A DNA stretch of 64,000 nt from Melitaea cinxia (taxonomy: Eukaryota > Arthropoda > Insecta > Lepidoptera > Nymphalidae), in assembly GCF_905220565.1 (NCBI RefSeq), contig NC_059419.1, positions 5,208,001-5,272,000 of the forward strand, given 5' to 3'. Under the pieces are notes generated by a model that worked only from the letters and a program-made list of their open reading frames with translations, searched no databases and was not told the DNA's origin. Position numbers and translations under genes: made by a program. Shown piece after piece: positions 12,050 to 23,102 of the stretch (position 1 is its first letter; every line of letters starts with the position of its first letter).

Positions 12050-12300
12050 TAACATCGTCTCATTTTAATCTCAACCAATGAAAGCCGACTCGATTATGCC
12101 AGGAACGTGACGTAATCGATTAAATGTAGCACCGGTTCATAGCGAAAGGTCCTACGTCGTAGAACGTGCTACGACTACTGAGGAAGATGTGCCGTCGAGA
12201 CAAATCATCTGTATTAACCTAATGCCTTACAAAGCTTTAGTAAATTCTTGAGCTATGTATTATGTTGGTTTGATTCAGTGATTTTGTTGTATCCGTTCAA
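12050..12300 (+). promoter_or_regulatory. Possible regulatory island
   Basis: A locally less AT-rich segment holds CAACCAATGAAAG (CCAAT-like), GTGACGTAATCGATT (CRE-like TGACGTAA) and GATTCAGTGA, which contains the arthropod initiator TCAGT. It is not shared with other parts of the window. Each motif is short and could occur by chance, and no open frame of useful length follows. This is a weak call based on composition and motif clustering. Confidence 0.2.
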
Positions 12301-12469
12301 AATTGAGATCTTGAGATTATGAGTTTACATAGAAAATTTATTTATGTTTTAAAGTTTGTTAATTAAAAGGAGGATATAATTATACAGACGACACATAGAA
12401 ACCAAAAAGGTAAAATATTTATAAGTGTCGAAATATTATTTGAATTGTGCTCATTTTGGATAGAACTAG

Positions 12470-12787
12470 AACAACGGTTCTGGTGTAGCAATGCTTGTAG
12501 TCGCCTAAAACACCGACGCTTTGGGGGTTCGAATTCCGCTCGGGATGAACATTTGTATTTGTAGAAATATTTTTTTGCGGTTCAGATGTCTGGCCTTGTG
12601 GGTCTCCCTACCGTGCCTCGGATAGCACGTAAAGCCGTCTTAGTTGTTATCATAAATATCTAATAGTAATCGTCACTCATAGCAAAGAACATATCCTCTA
12701 ACTCGCACTGGAGCGTGATGGATTAAGCTCAAATTTTCCTACTGCATGGAAAAGAGATCTATCAATGGGATGTTACAGGCTGAATCG
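12470..12787 (+). mobile_element. tRNA-headed SINE joined to tail 2
   Basis: The head has a B box (GGGTTCGAATTCC) and resembles the one at 3587, not the SINE-A head. After ATTTGTA it joins tail 2: CTTGTGGGTCTCCCTACCG, ATAGCACGTAAAGCCGTC, TGGATTAAGCTC and TACAGGCTGAATCG. Tail 2 is also carried by SINE-A copies at 20863 and 37728 on a different head, so the two modules occur in different combinations. Confidence 0.7.
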
Positions 12788-13050
12788 TTATTTTTGAAAA
12801 ATTTCCCCATCCCAATTTTTTATTCCTTGTGACGTAAACGCGAGAATTCTACAATCTCGTCTAAATCTAAAAGATTAAAAATTACGTTCACCATTATCAC
12901 AAAGTCAATACGAAATATACCCATACATAAAACCATTTTCTAAGAAGATTAAGAAAGTAAAGATAAGTAAAAATACAAAGAAATACTTAATGTTGTTGAT
13001 AGTATACTTGTATAATACATATACTAAATATTTTTTCTTATCTTTTACCT

Positions 13051-13247
13051 CGGAGAGCACGTTAAGCCGTGGTTCCGGTTGTTATCATGTACCTAATAGC
13101 GATCGTCACTCATAGTAGGGAATATATCCGCTAACCCGTGTTGGAGCAGCGTTGTGGATTAAGCTCTGATCATTCTCCTACATGGGGAAAGAGGCATAAT
13201 GCAATGCAATCCCCAACAGTGGGATTTTACAGGCTGAAGCGTATATT
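13051..13247 (+). mobile_element. SINE tail-2 fragment
   Basis: Begins at CTCGGAGAGCACGTTAAGCC and runs to TTTTACAGGCTGAAGCG, matching tail 2 without any tRNA head. It is probably a 5'-truncated copy. It contains a short duplicated ATGCAATGCAATCC segment. Confidence 0.65.
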
Positions 13248-13614
13248 TTTTAATGCTACAATAATATTCTACGTATTTTATAACCCATAACATAATCTTG
13301 TAACTGTGTCTGTGTGCAAAAAAAATCCTTAAAATAGTATCCTAGTTTTTAAAAGCCCGTAATAAAAAAAACGCAAAACGCGGGACGCCTCTCGGACTAA
13401 TTTCAAGAGGGTTATTCGCTTTTACAAAGATGTACGAGTATAAGAATTCTAGATAAGATACTTTGCAAGAGTTAACAATTACAAGAGATTAAAGTTATTT
13501 ATTAAAATATTAATTCAATTTGAAGAATCATTATTTCACCTTTGCTGCTTTTTAATAAGCAAAATTAATAAAAATCTAAATCTATAGTAAGTGGGAGTGC
13601 TATTATACACAAGT

Positions 13615-13983
13615 AAACTAAAAATGTATAATATAATGTGCTGTGTGGCTACGGCACTAAAGAATTAAGCCACCCCCTCTCTTCCCGTGGGTGTCGTAAG
13701 AGGCGACTAAGGGATAACAAGGTTCCACAACCACCTTGGAACTTAAGAAGCCGACCGATGGCGGGATAACCATCCAACTGCTGGCTTTGAAATACACAGG
13801 CCGAAGACGGGCAGCAGCGTCTTCGGTGCGACAAAGCCAGTACTGCGGTCACCAACCCGCCTGCCCAGCGTGGTGACTATGGGCAAAACACATGAGTTCA
13901 CATTATTTTTGGCGTAAACTTGTGGAGGCCTATGTCCAACAGTGGACTGTATAGGCTGTAATAATGATGAAACTAAAAATGTA
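13615..13983 (+). mobile_element. SINE-B copy with target-site duplication
   Basis: The 341-bp body (13629-13969) is flanked by AAACTAAAAATGTA at 13615-13628 and 13970-13983, a perfect 14-bp duplication made by target-primed insertion. It carries all the SINE-B segments and ends in GGCTGTAATAATGATG. Apparent open frames inside it are repeat sequence. The intact duplication indicates a fairly recent insertion. Confidence 0.8.
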
Positions 13984-13998
13984 CGTACCTTTTTTTAA

Positions 13999-14412
13999 CC
14001 GACTTCAAAAAAGGAGAAGGTTACTCAATTCGACCGTATATTTTTTTATGTATGTTCGGGGATAACTTCGTCTTTTATGAACCGATTTTAATAATTCTTT
14101 TTTGTTGGAAAGAGCTTATCCTAAGTGTAGTACCATGATAAGGAAACCAGGATCTGATGATGGGATTCCAGAGAAATCGAGGGAAACCCTCGAAAATCCG
14201 CATAACTTTTTACTGGGTGTATCGATTTTGATGATTTTGAATTTAATCGAAAGCCCATGTTTCACATTTAAATTTCATCGAGATCTGATTACAACTTTTG
14301 GTGTAATCTTTGATAATGCGTATTAACTTGACTATTTTTTTGCCTACCTACGTTATATTACTTGTCGATGTAATTGAAGTCGATTTTTTTTTTGTTTGTC
14401 AGCAAACAATTA
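13999..14412 (+). mobile_element. Repeat D, shortened copy
   Basis: Starts TTAACCGACTTCAAAAAAGG and ends GTAATTGAAGTCG, a T run and GTTTGTCAGCAAAC. It shares both ends and the GGATCTGATGATGGGAT segment with the 600-bp copies but lacks about 190 bp of the interior. Confidence 0.7.
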
Positions 14413-15898
14413 TTAACAATAAAATGTATTAAATTTTATTTTTTCTAAATTCAAAAATTATTATCAAAACCATCACAGTAGTTTCTCGAAGGACAATATA
14501 TTAAAAACCATAAGATAATTTATATAAATATAAATTTGCAGCATTTAATATCAGTTATCAAGTCTCTTTTATTTTTATGATTAAAGTACACACAATATTT
14601 TACAATATACGCATAGTTCTTACTACTGTCATGCCTCATCCAGTTACTTTGTACTAGCGTTTCTTTCATTCTTATGCCTCTCATGCCTTGTCGTCTTTTC
14701 AGTCCTCTTCCCTCATTAGAAACGTCATATTGGCTAGCTTTTATTTTTTTAGTCACCAGTCACGTTTAGGTTAGAAGAAAATGGGTTTATTGAGTGGGTT
14801 TTTGTTACGTTTTATGATTAGATATTATAAGCTGCTTGGTGTAATACATATTAATGCTTTGTTATGGGAAATGTCGGTTTAAGTTACAGCTGTATATCGA
14901 CGGGCTCTTTTGTAGATTTGGCTCACTTTTTTATTCGTATTGAATTTGTAGGTATTGTTTTGGAAGGTGGAGTTTTTTATTGTTATATTATAATAGGTAA
15001 AATTAAGCTTGAAAATTTTACGGCTTAGTTTGTTTTGTGCTCACTACATGCGTAAATAAAAACGTAAATGAAACACAATTAGACTATTTGAGGTTAAAGA
15101 ATATTTATTTCTCAAAAGAATACATTTTACCTACATGAGAAATTACAAACATTAAAATTAAACAGAAATTTATATTATGTAGGATACATCGCAATACAAT
15201 ATATAAACAATTCATAGTTGAGACAAAAAATTAACAATATGTAGGGTAGGATTAAAATATCTATAGACAAGTTAACAGAAATATGCGCAACTATTTATGA
15301 CTTACTATATTATATAAGTATTCACCCATCTCTTGAACTGATGCTAATTGATTTGATTCTTGCTCATGACAAATGTTTGTCATACAATCTTTTTCTTCTT
15401 CTTCTTCTTCTTTAAGGTTAATGTCTTTCGTCATACAATTTTAGTCGATTCGTTTTGGATCTTTGACACAGAATATCCTTCTGATAATGCATTTTAATCA
15501 TCACAAGCGATCGACAAAGCATTTGATTATGGGACAGTAAAAGTAAGACTTCATTTTATAAAGTCTGCTTAAGAATATTATTGAGTATAGTATTGTATAA
15601 ATGAGAACGATGTGTGAGAATAGCTTTTTCATCCATAATATTTTAATCAACTTGTAATTGTTGAGTGATGTATTGACGGTTTTAAACTATTTCTGAGTAA
15701 CTGTCGAATTTCTCCCGAATAGGTAGTATCAAGTTACGTGAACATTAATTAAATATTTAAAGAATAATGAAAGCTCTTGGAAATGCTCTAAGAGATCATT
15801 AAGCGTAGGTAAATGAAGAAAATTTTGGCTTTGATTTTATTTATAAAATAAAACAAAAGACTTAAAACATCCTACAGAATTAAAACATGTTATATATT
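14413..15898. other. AT-rich sequence with a CTT microsatellite
   Basis: No gene was recognised. A short CTT repeat lies near 15388-15412. The small frame at 14520-14756 (-) has no support. Confidence 0.45.
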
Positions 15899-16720
15899 AT
15901 TAGGTCGGAGAAAATGTTTCTTCGTATTTTATACATAAATTCAAAGTAAGATTTTACAAAATTTATTTACATTAATTATAATATATATGTACCATTTTGC
16001 TCGATAATTTGCTGCCACCTTATATGGCATCGGTCTTGGTAGAACTTCTCATTAAAAAAATCGTGACAAGTAGTTTTGACAGTCCTCTGTGTACACAACT
16101 TAAAAAATTCTGAAGATACCGAAATAGATGAAAACATGAGGGTGCACGATCGGGGCTATATGGTGAATAAATTAAGACTTCCTAGTTGAACTGTCTCAAT
16201 TTGGCTCAAAGACCACACTTCTTCTATTTATCAATTCTGTCCTCTTATTCTCAATTTCTTGTTTAAGTCTCATCAGTGTTGACAGTAGAAATCTGAGTCG
16301 ACGGTTTTCCCTGGCAGTAAAAGCTCATAGTGAATAATAGCCTTCGATTCCTACTATACACTCAATATATATAATAACTTATTGCATGTCTTGTCATGCT
16401 TTGACCATCATCTCTTTCGTAAATTGCTATCGTATGTGATCCACTTTTCGTTACCAGTGATCAATCTCTTCAAAAATGGTTCGATATCATTACGTCTTAA
16501 GAGAGAATCGTAAATGAGTACACGGTCCATTAGGTTACTTTCAGTGAGTTCATGTGGTACCCATGTATCGAGCTTTCTTGTACAGCCAGCCTTTTTCAAA
16601 TGATTCAAAACTATTTATGGTCAATTTTCAGATCTTCGGCTATATCCTAACTACTCAAACAATCTAGCTTCACTTTTTCAAAAAATGTTGTCACGTTTAT
16701 CCATTACAGGATGAAAAGAG
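15899..16720 (-). pseudogene. Mariner transposase remnant
   Basis: Transposase of the mariner DD34D family, which cuts and pastes DNA at TA sites, is recognisable on the minus strand. Pieces in order are a damaged helix-turn-helix region (about 16600-16690), HLKKAGCTRKLDTWVPHEL and FLKRLITGNEKWITYD (16408-16608), a counterpart of the LLPPGQTIDSDLYCQ region (about 16290-16330), SPYSPDRAPS (about 16145-16175) and the WQQIIEQNG C-terminal region (near 16010). The first catalytic Asp of TGDEKW is Asn here, and stops and frameshifts break the frame. The left end, TTAGGTCGGAGAAAATGTTT at about 15899, looks like a terminal inverted repeat. No matching right end was found. It is inactive. Confidence 0.75.
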
Positions 16721-17619
16721 AAATGTATCTTTGACATAAAAATTTCGTACCTGAAAACGCTTTAAATAATTTTGTGCTGCTCTTATTGACCTGGTGGTCC
16801 ATAAATGTAACAATTTTTTTTCGCGGCTTGAGTGGCATTTTCCCTTTTTAAAAGTAAAACTTTAAAATTTACCAATTTACTTGTTAGATTTACCCATTTT
16901 GATGGACAAAAAACAAATAAAAAGTGGGGAGAAACTGTTTTTAAGTTTTTAATTTCATTTGTAAAATGTCACTTTTTCGTGGTAAAAAATTCAGCCAGTT
17001 ACAATCAATATAATCAACAAAATTTTATTGCAACCTTTTACTAGGAAATTCAAAAATACTCGAAATCGAATTCGAAAGACTTTTTATTATACAACAAGCT
17101 TATTAACCTTATTAAGCTTTATAGTACGATATAAATCCAAAGAGGCTTCATTGAGTATTAAGAGATTATTTAACAAGAATCTATCTTTGCGAGACATATT
17201 CAACATAAGTTAGTTTAATGTTTTGAAACCGTGCTAAGTATCTGAAACTTAATCGCCCTAGATGCAAACTTGTAGTTGCTCGTTTAGGCTGATAGCTGGA
17301 TCTAGGTTAAACACTGTTTATACAAGTCCTAAGTTTAATACACAGTCAAAACGATGTTCAAAATTATTATGTAATCATTTGGAAACAAGATTCTGAAGTC
17401 TATAGCATATTCTAAAAAAATATACATTTTTTAATTTGTGTTAAATGGTTAAGTAAAGCAGTTCTGTAAGTAGATACCTAAAATACTTACATTCTATAAT
17501 TTTTATTGTTTTTCATAAGTGAAACACCTACACGTGCTGATATGGATATTACAGTTCGAATGATAAGATTCCAGTCAACACTTTTTGCTGGAGCCCTTCT
17601 CACCACACATTGTAACGAC
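16721..17619. other. AT-rich sequence, no gene seen
   Basis: The right end of the mariner element was not identified here. The small frames at 16832-17213 (+) are AT-rich and unsupported. Confidence 0.4.
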
Positions 17620-18062
17620 GACGCATTAGTGCAGCGGTCACAGCACTGACTTTTGGCTGCCCTAGCGGTTGCGTTTTGATCACGTCATACATTTTTTGTT
17701 ATGTAACTAGGTCGGCAAACAAGCGTACGGTTCACCTCATGGAAAGCGAATACCATAGCTTATTGACGCCTGTAACACCAGAAGCATCGCAAGCGCGTTG
17801 CCGACCTTATCCCCAATTCCCCCCAGGAGCTCTGATCACACTACTCACCAACAGGAACACAACACTGCTTAAAAACAATATTATTTAGCTGTGATCTTCT
17901 GTAAGGTTGAGGTACTACCCCAGTCGGGCTGCTCCATATTCGTAATGAACATACACATGTTTGCCGTGATCTGAGTGTTTGTTCTTGTGTATTATTTGTG
18001 TTTCCGGACCCCCGATACAGGAGTAAATCCCAGTCCTGTTGAACGTGAGTCGTTATTTGTTT
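17620..18062 (+). mobile_element. SINE-A tail-1 copy split by repeat C
   Basis: The SINE-A head (GTGCAGCGGTCACAGCACTG) occupies 17620-17695. The SINE-A core and tail 1 (GTTTGCCGTGATCTGAGTG, then TTTCCGGACCCCCGAT, to TTATTTGTTTATT) resume at about 17945. Repeat C sits between them. Some core bases are lost at the junction. Confidence 0.65.
17704..17942 (+). mobile_element. Repeat C nested in a SINE
   Basis: Begins AACTAGGTCGGCAAACAAGC and contains GCATCGCAAGCGCGTTGCCG, TGTGATCTTCTGTAAGGTTG and CCCAGTCGGGCTGCTCC. Other copies are at 19551, 29754, 32158, 39145, 41716 and 52030. The same start and end occur repeatedly. It is non-coding and may be the 3' region of an unidentified retrotransposon. 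Confidence 0.6.
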
Positions 18063-18664
18063 ATTAAATTCCTTGCTATTATCATGTAAAAAAAACCCTA
18101 AAAAATTGTAATTGTAATTACAAAATTTCTAGTACTTACATTGTATATTTTTTTATGATTATCATATACATAAAATTGTTTCGTTTCAAAATAATTCGAT
18201 TGCGCACCAATTATTTCTCAAGTTTCTATAACAAAAACTTAATAACAATATTAGCAGTATCTAAATAACCAATCTATAAAAAAAAACTAAGTAAAAACAT
18301 GAAAACAACTAAATTCTGCTACTTACAGCTTACAAATACAAAGATTCGAAGAAAATCGGTATAACAACGAAAAGTCTTATAAGTTTTCTTCCATAAGTCA
18401 ACATCGGTTCCCAAGTTACATCGGACAAATTTCATCTCCCGAGATTATAGTCCACGTACTATTAAACTGGGCTCAGAAGTTCGACGATTCGAATTAATTT
18501 TCCATCCATCGATGCTTTAGTGTGGAATAATTTTCTTGAATGTTACTGAAAAATGAAATGAAGACTGTTTGTTTTCATATTTACGAGAGCACTTCCGTAA
18601 ATGATACAGGTGTTTTGGATTAATTAATAAAACTTTACAGCTACAGCTTGTACTATTATTATTC
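18063..18664. other. AT-rich sequence, no gene seen
   Basis: No recognised element or gene. Confidence 0.45.
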
Positions 18665-18862
18665 ACTTCAGCCTATCACAGTCCACTTCTGGACATAGCC
18701 CTACCCAAGTTCAACTTATGTGTTTTGCCCATAGTCACCACGCTGGGCAGGCGGGTTGCTGCCCGTCTTCGGCCTATGTATTTGAAAGCCAGAAGTTGGA
18801 TGTTTATCACGCCATCAGTCGGCTTTTTAAGTTCAATGGTGGTAATGGAACTGTTATTCCCC
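18665..18862 (-). mobile_element. SINE-B, internally deleted and truncated
   Basis: Minus-strand SINE-B with the AGCGTGGTGACTATGGGCAA and CCGAAGACGGGC segments but missing the part between them (CTTCGGTGCG...GCGGTCACC). Its 5' end is cut off where SINE-E begins. Confidence 0.6.
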
Positions 18863-18869
18863 GATTCCT

Positions 18870-19000
18870 TGACTAGCCCGTTGGCGCAGTTTGTAGTAGA
18901 CCTGTTTTCTGTTCCACGGGTTGCGGGTTTGATTCCCGCATAAGTCTGGGTGTAATATTAGTATTATAAATAATATATGTCTGTAATAAAGTGTAAGATA
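18870..19000 (+). mobile_element. SINE-E, tRNA-headed
   Basis: The head TGACTAGCCCGTTGGCGCAG includes an A-box-like GTTGGCGCAGTTTG, and the B box is GGGTTTGATTCCC near 18927. A second copy lies at 31908. The tail AGTCTGGGTGTAATATTAGT fades into AT-rich sequence, so the 3' limit is uncertain. Confidence 0.6.
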
Positions 19001-19550
19001 TGTATTATATATTATTTATATATGTATTATTTCTATGTAAATTTATCAAAAAATAATAATTATGACAGTCGACTGTTACCTGTAACACAAGCACGGCTTG
19101 TGTATGTTAAAATATATATATAATGTGCAAAATGGATGTTATCTATAAATATATATATAACATCATCGGGAATAAATTTGTATTAATCGATGAAGGCTTA
19201 AAATCAAAACAATATCCTTACGTTTTCTGTCCACCTACAGAGTCGTCTGAGTTAGTTCTCTAGTTTTATGCGTTAACTGGAACTGCAGTAATCAGATAGA
19301 AATTACTATTATCTTAAACACTGCAAGAATTATTTATTGAAATAATTTGCTACAACAGAGTGTACACTTCAACGCTATTACAACTTTTAATTAATTTTGT
19401 ACTGTGTCACATTAGGTATAGCTAATAATAAATAAAAAACTGTGTATATATCTCAAATGATTTTACTGTTAAGGTATAGAAGTAAATTTTGAGCTATAAA
19501 GTCATTAAGAAATAGATTCACTGGTGACTATGATTTATTTATACGAGTAC
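19001..19550. other. AT-rich sequence, no gene seen
   Basis: Contains several short TATATA runs. No coding or RNA feature was recognised. Confidence 0.4.
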
Positions 19551-19765
19551 AACTAGGTCGGCTAACGAGTGTCAAATTGTCCTCATGATGGTAAGTTGTT
19601 ACCCTAGCATATAAACCCTATTCCCACTCTCTTCAGGAACTCTGGCTACCTTAGCCACCACAGGAGTACTTCCAGGAGACCAATGATATTTAGCTGTGAT
19701 CTTCTGTGAGGTTCAGGTACTTCCCCAAACGGGCTGCTCCAGACATTGAGCACGATATATTTTGA
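19551..19765 (+). mobile_element. Repeat C copy
   Basis: Starts AACTAGGTCGGCTAACGAGT and contains GTGATCTTCTGTGAGGTTCA and CCCAAACGGGCTGCTCCAGA. It is diverged, with loss of the GCGTTGCCG segment. Confidence 0.6.
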
Positions 19766-20848
19766 TTGCTATTTTGATACCAGAATATAACTTAATATCT
19801 AGGATAATTAAGAGCTCAAAAATTTAATTGTGCTACGAAATAGAATCAATACGTTTAAAATTTATGTTAAATACAGTGGTTTTTACCTTAAATTAATCGT
19901 AAAAGCATTAACATAATAGAAATTAAACAAAATTCAATGACACGAATACACACGTTTATGAAATGGAGCTAAACAACCGAATTAATAACATGGTTATAAT
20001 TTATTATAATTAATGCAAATTCTGCGAATGAACCATGATCTGAAATTAACTGAATATGCAAAATAAAGTTTACCGCAATAATTATAAACTAAGTCACAAA
20101 TTTAAATATACAAAGTAAATACAATTGAATATTGAATACACTTCATTTGAATAGAAATGTTGTATCCTATCATATTTAAGAACTCAAAGACAAAGACTAA
20201 TAGACAATTTTGTTTTGTATTAAAAACAAGAGCTTGTGAAAATGCAAATTGAAAACATTTAACTGGAACAATCGTAACTTCCTAGAATAGAATAAGTGAA
20301 AATAAAGAGAAAAAGCTGCTTCAATGAATAGTTAGTATTTTTTCAAGTCGACAAACTTAAACTGATCTTCATTTATTGCTGGACTATTTACATAGCAGCG
20401 AATATATAATAAACGTATATAAACATTAAAATTTTTGTTTTCCATTGAGATGTGAAAGATTAAATTAAATATAAAATATTCATCAATTACTGATATTATA
20501 AATGGAGATTTGCTCCATTAAATATATTTTTTTAAAATTTCTTTTAGTATTCTTACTATTTTTAATAACTTAATTTAAAATATTATTACATTGAAAGGCT
20601 TGTAATCTAATTTGACTACGTCTTCCATTAAAGTGCAACTTTCAAACTGGTTACACCACTCTATTTTAATATTGATTGACGAAGCTTCATACTGCCGTTG
20701 ATACTTTCGTCCAATGGCTCGATATAAACTAAAGACTTAAATTAACTTATAAGCCCTGGAATGCATATGAACTCATAACCATTGTTCAGTAACAGAATGT
20801 TCTATCGCACTATTTTAATTTTAATTTATTTAAATAACACACCTTAAA
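19766..20848. other. AT-rich sequence, no gene seen
   Basis: No recognised element or gene. Confidence 0.45.
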
Positions 20849-21225
20849 TACTTGAACTTACTTACACTTCAACCTGTAATATCCCACTACTGGGCATAGG
20901 CCTCTTTCCCCATATAGGAGAAGGATCAGAGCTTAATCCACCACGCTGCTCCAATGCGGGTTGGCGGATATATTCCCTACTAAAGTAACGATCGCTATCA
21001 GGTGTACATGATAACAACCGGGACCGACGGTTTAACGTGCTCTCCGAGGCACGGTGGGGAGACCCACAAGGACTGCACAAACACCCTGACCACGGCAAAC
21101 ACATGTAGGGCCAATACAAATGTTTGTCCTGTGCGGGGATCGAACCCGCAACCGCCAGCGCAACAGGTGCAATCCATGGCTGTAACCGTTGCGCCAACAC
21201 GGCGTCGTACTTACTTGAACTTACT
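20849..21225 (-). mobile_element. SINE-A with tail 2, full length with target-site duplication
   Basis: The 349-bp body (20863-21211, minus strand) is flanked by TACTTGAACTTACT at 20849-20862 and 21212-21225. The head carries an A box (TTGGCGCAACGG) and a B box (GGTTCGATCCCC). Next comes the ATTTGTATTGGCC core, then tail 2 (CTTGTGGGTCTCCCCACCG, GAGAGCACGTTAAACCG, GTGGTGGATTAAGCTCTGAT, GGGATATTACAGG). Frames of 112 and 119 codons that cross it on the two strands are repeat sequence. This is the best reference copy of this SINE in the window. Confidence 0.85.
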
Positions 21226-21788
21226 AAGAAAACATTATATTCTCTCGCGTTTTATACAGTGTAAATATGGCAAAAAACTTGCAAAGTACGATAGAAAAAG
21301 TAATGAAGAACCTACCTCAAATTTATTGCCTTTAATTTCATTTCAAAATACAAATCAATAACTTTGGAGTTACAACGCAAATATCATCCTCGTCATTTGG
21401 TAGATGGTATTAAATCTGAATTAAAATTTCTAAGCTCTGTGCGATCTGCAAAAAATAAATGTAAATGAAAATCAAAATTGCCTTCAAAAGTCGAGTGTCC
21501 CAAATCATAACACGACAACGTAATCAAAATCAACACGATATCAATTCACTAGATCAAACGAATGCGTCCCCAGTAACCTAAATGTGTCAAATCGACCAAC
21601 TACATCAAGCCACGATATGACCAAGGCTGATTTAATATTATTTTAATATGCTTTCGTGACCTAATAAAATTACGGATTAAATCCAATTTTCTAATTTTAG
21701 TCTACTAAGGGCCTGTTCCACCGATTGTGAATAACGCTATTTGACGGATGAAGGTTTCCAACTATTTTTTTTTAATTTATTATCCTTT
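21226..21788. other. AT-rich sequence, no gene seen
   Basis: No recognised element or gene. Confidence 0.4.
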
Positions 21789-22254
21789 TAGCCGACTTCA
21801 AAAAAGGAGGATGTCACTCAATTCGACCGTATATACATTTTTTATGTTCGTTCGTTGATAACTTCGTCGTTTATGAACCGATTTTGATAATTCTTTTTTT
21901 GTTGGAAAGGAGATATCCCTGATGTGGTACCATGATAAGGAAACCAAGATCTGATGATGGAATCTTAGAGGAATCGAGGGAATCTCCCGAAAATCCACAT
22001 AACTTTTTACTGGGTGTACCGATTTTGATGATTTTTTAACCGAGTTCAAAAAAAGGAGGAGATTACTCAATTCGACCGTATATATAAATTTTTTTTTATG
22101 TATGTTCGGAGATAACTTCTTCGTTTATGAACCGATTTGGATAATTCTTTTTTTGTTGGAAAGGAGATATTCATAGTTTAGTACCATGATAAGGAAACCA
22201 GGATCTGACGATGGGATCCCAGAGAAATCGAGGGAAACTTTCAAAAATCGTAAG
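21789..22254 (+). mobile_element. Two head-to-tail partial D copies
   Basis: A first D 5' part (21789-22036) breaks off after TACCGATTTTGATGATTTTT, and a second one starts at once (22037, AACCGAGTTCAAAAAAAGG). Both contain the GAAACCA-x-GATCTGA-x-GATGG segment. The second ends at about 22254 and leads into the tandem repeat region. Confidence 0.65.
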
Positions 22255-22317
22255 GGTGACTAGTAAATTTAATCATGTTTTCATTAAGTACTATAAAGCA
22301 CTACTATTTAATAAAGG

Positions 22318-23100
22318 TCTGGAGTCGATTTGATGACGGAGAAGAAAGATAGTCGAGGGAACTCTTCAACAATTTATAGCAATTACCTGCTTTTTGAACT
22401 TAATTCGTTTTTATTGATGAGAACTTTGCACCTGTATGAGTTATAAGTGCCATTACAGTCTGATGATGGAGACAAAAGTTAGTCGAGGGAACTCTTTAAC
22501 GATTTATAGCAATTACCTGCTGTTTGAACTTAATTCGTTTCTATTGATGAGAACTTTGCATATATATGAGTTATTAGTGCCATTTCAGTCTGATGATGGA
22601 GACGAAAGATAGTCGAGGGTACTCTTCAACGACTTATAGCAATTACCTGCTGTTTGAACTTAATTCGTTTCTATTGATGAGAACTTTGCACCTATATGAG
22701 TTACAAGTGCCATTAAAGTCTGATGATGGAGACGAAAGATAGTCGAGGGAACTCTTTAACGATTTATAGCAATTACCTGCTGTTTGAACTTAATTCGTTT
22801 CTATTGATGAGAACTTTGCATATATATGAGTTATAAGTGCCATTTCAATCTGATGATGGAGACTTATAGCAATTACCTGCTGTTTGAACTTAATTCGTTT
22901 CTATTGATGAGAACTTTGTACCTATATGAGTTACAAGTGCCATTAAAGTCTGATGATGGAGACGAAAGATAGTCGAGGGAACTTTTCAACGATTTATAGC
23001 AATTACCTTCTGTGTGATCATCTGTGTCGCAGGACCAGCTTTGATGATGGAGCCCATAAACACTCGAAGGAATTTCTCAACAATTTACAGCAGTTACCTT
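22318..23100 (+). repeat. 130-bp tandem repeat with alternating monomers
   Basis: The GATGATGGAGAC landmark recurs at 22332 (variant), 22462, 22592, 22722, 22852 and 22952, giving 130-bp spacing except for one 100-bp step. A diverged last unit follows at 23042. Monomers alternate between two types: one has CCTATATGAGTTACAAGTGC and AAAGTC, the other TATATATGAGTTATAAGTGC and TTTCAGTC. The real unit is therefore a 260-bp dimer. Each monomer also contains AGTCGAGGGAACTCTT and GCAATTACCTGCTGTTTGAA. It is non-coding. Confidence 0.85.
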
Positions 23101-23102
23101 TT

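Noticed and set aside
20862..21361. Frames of 112 and 119 codons on opposite strands
   Set aside because: Both run through a SINE-A copy with target duplication. The same frames appear in other copies of the repeat.
22318..23100. The 130-bp regularly spaced repeats as a CRISPR array
   Set aside because: The repeats are contiguous with no unique spacers and the sequence is from an animal genome.
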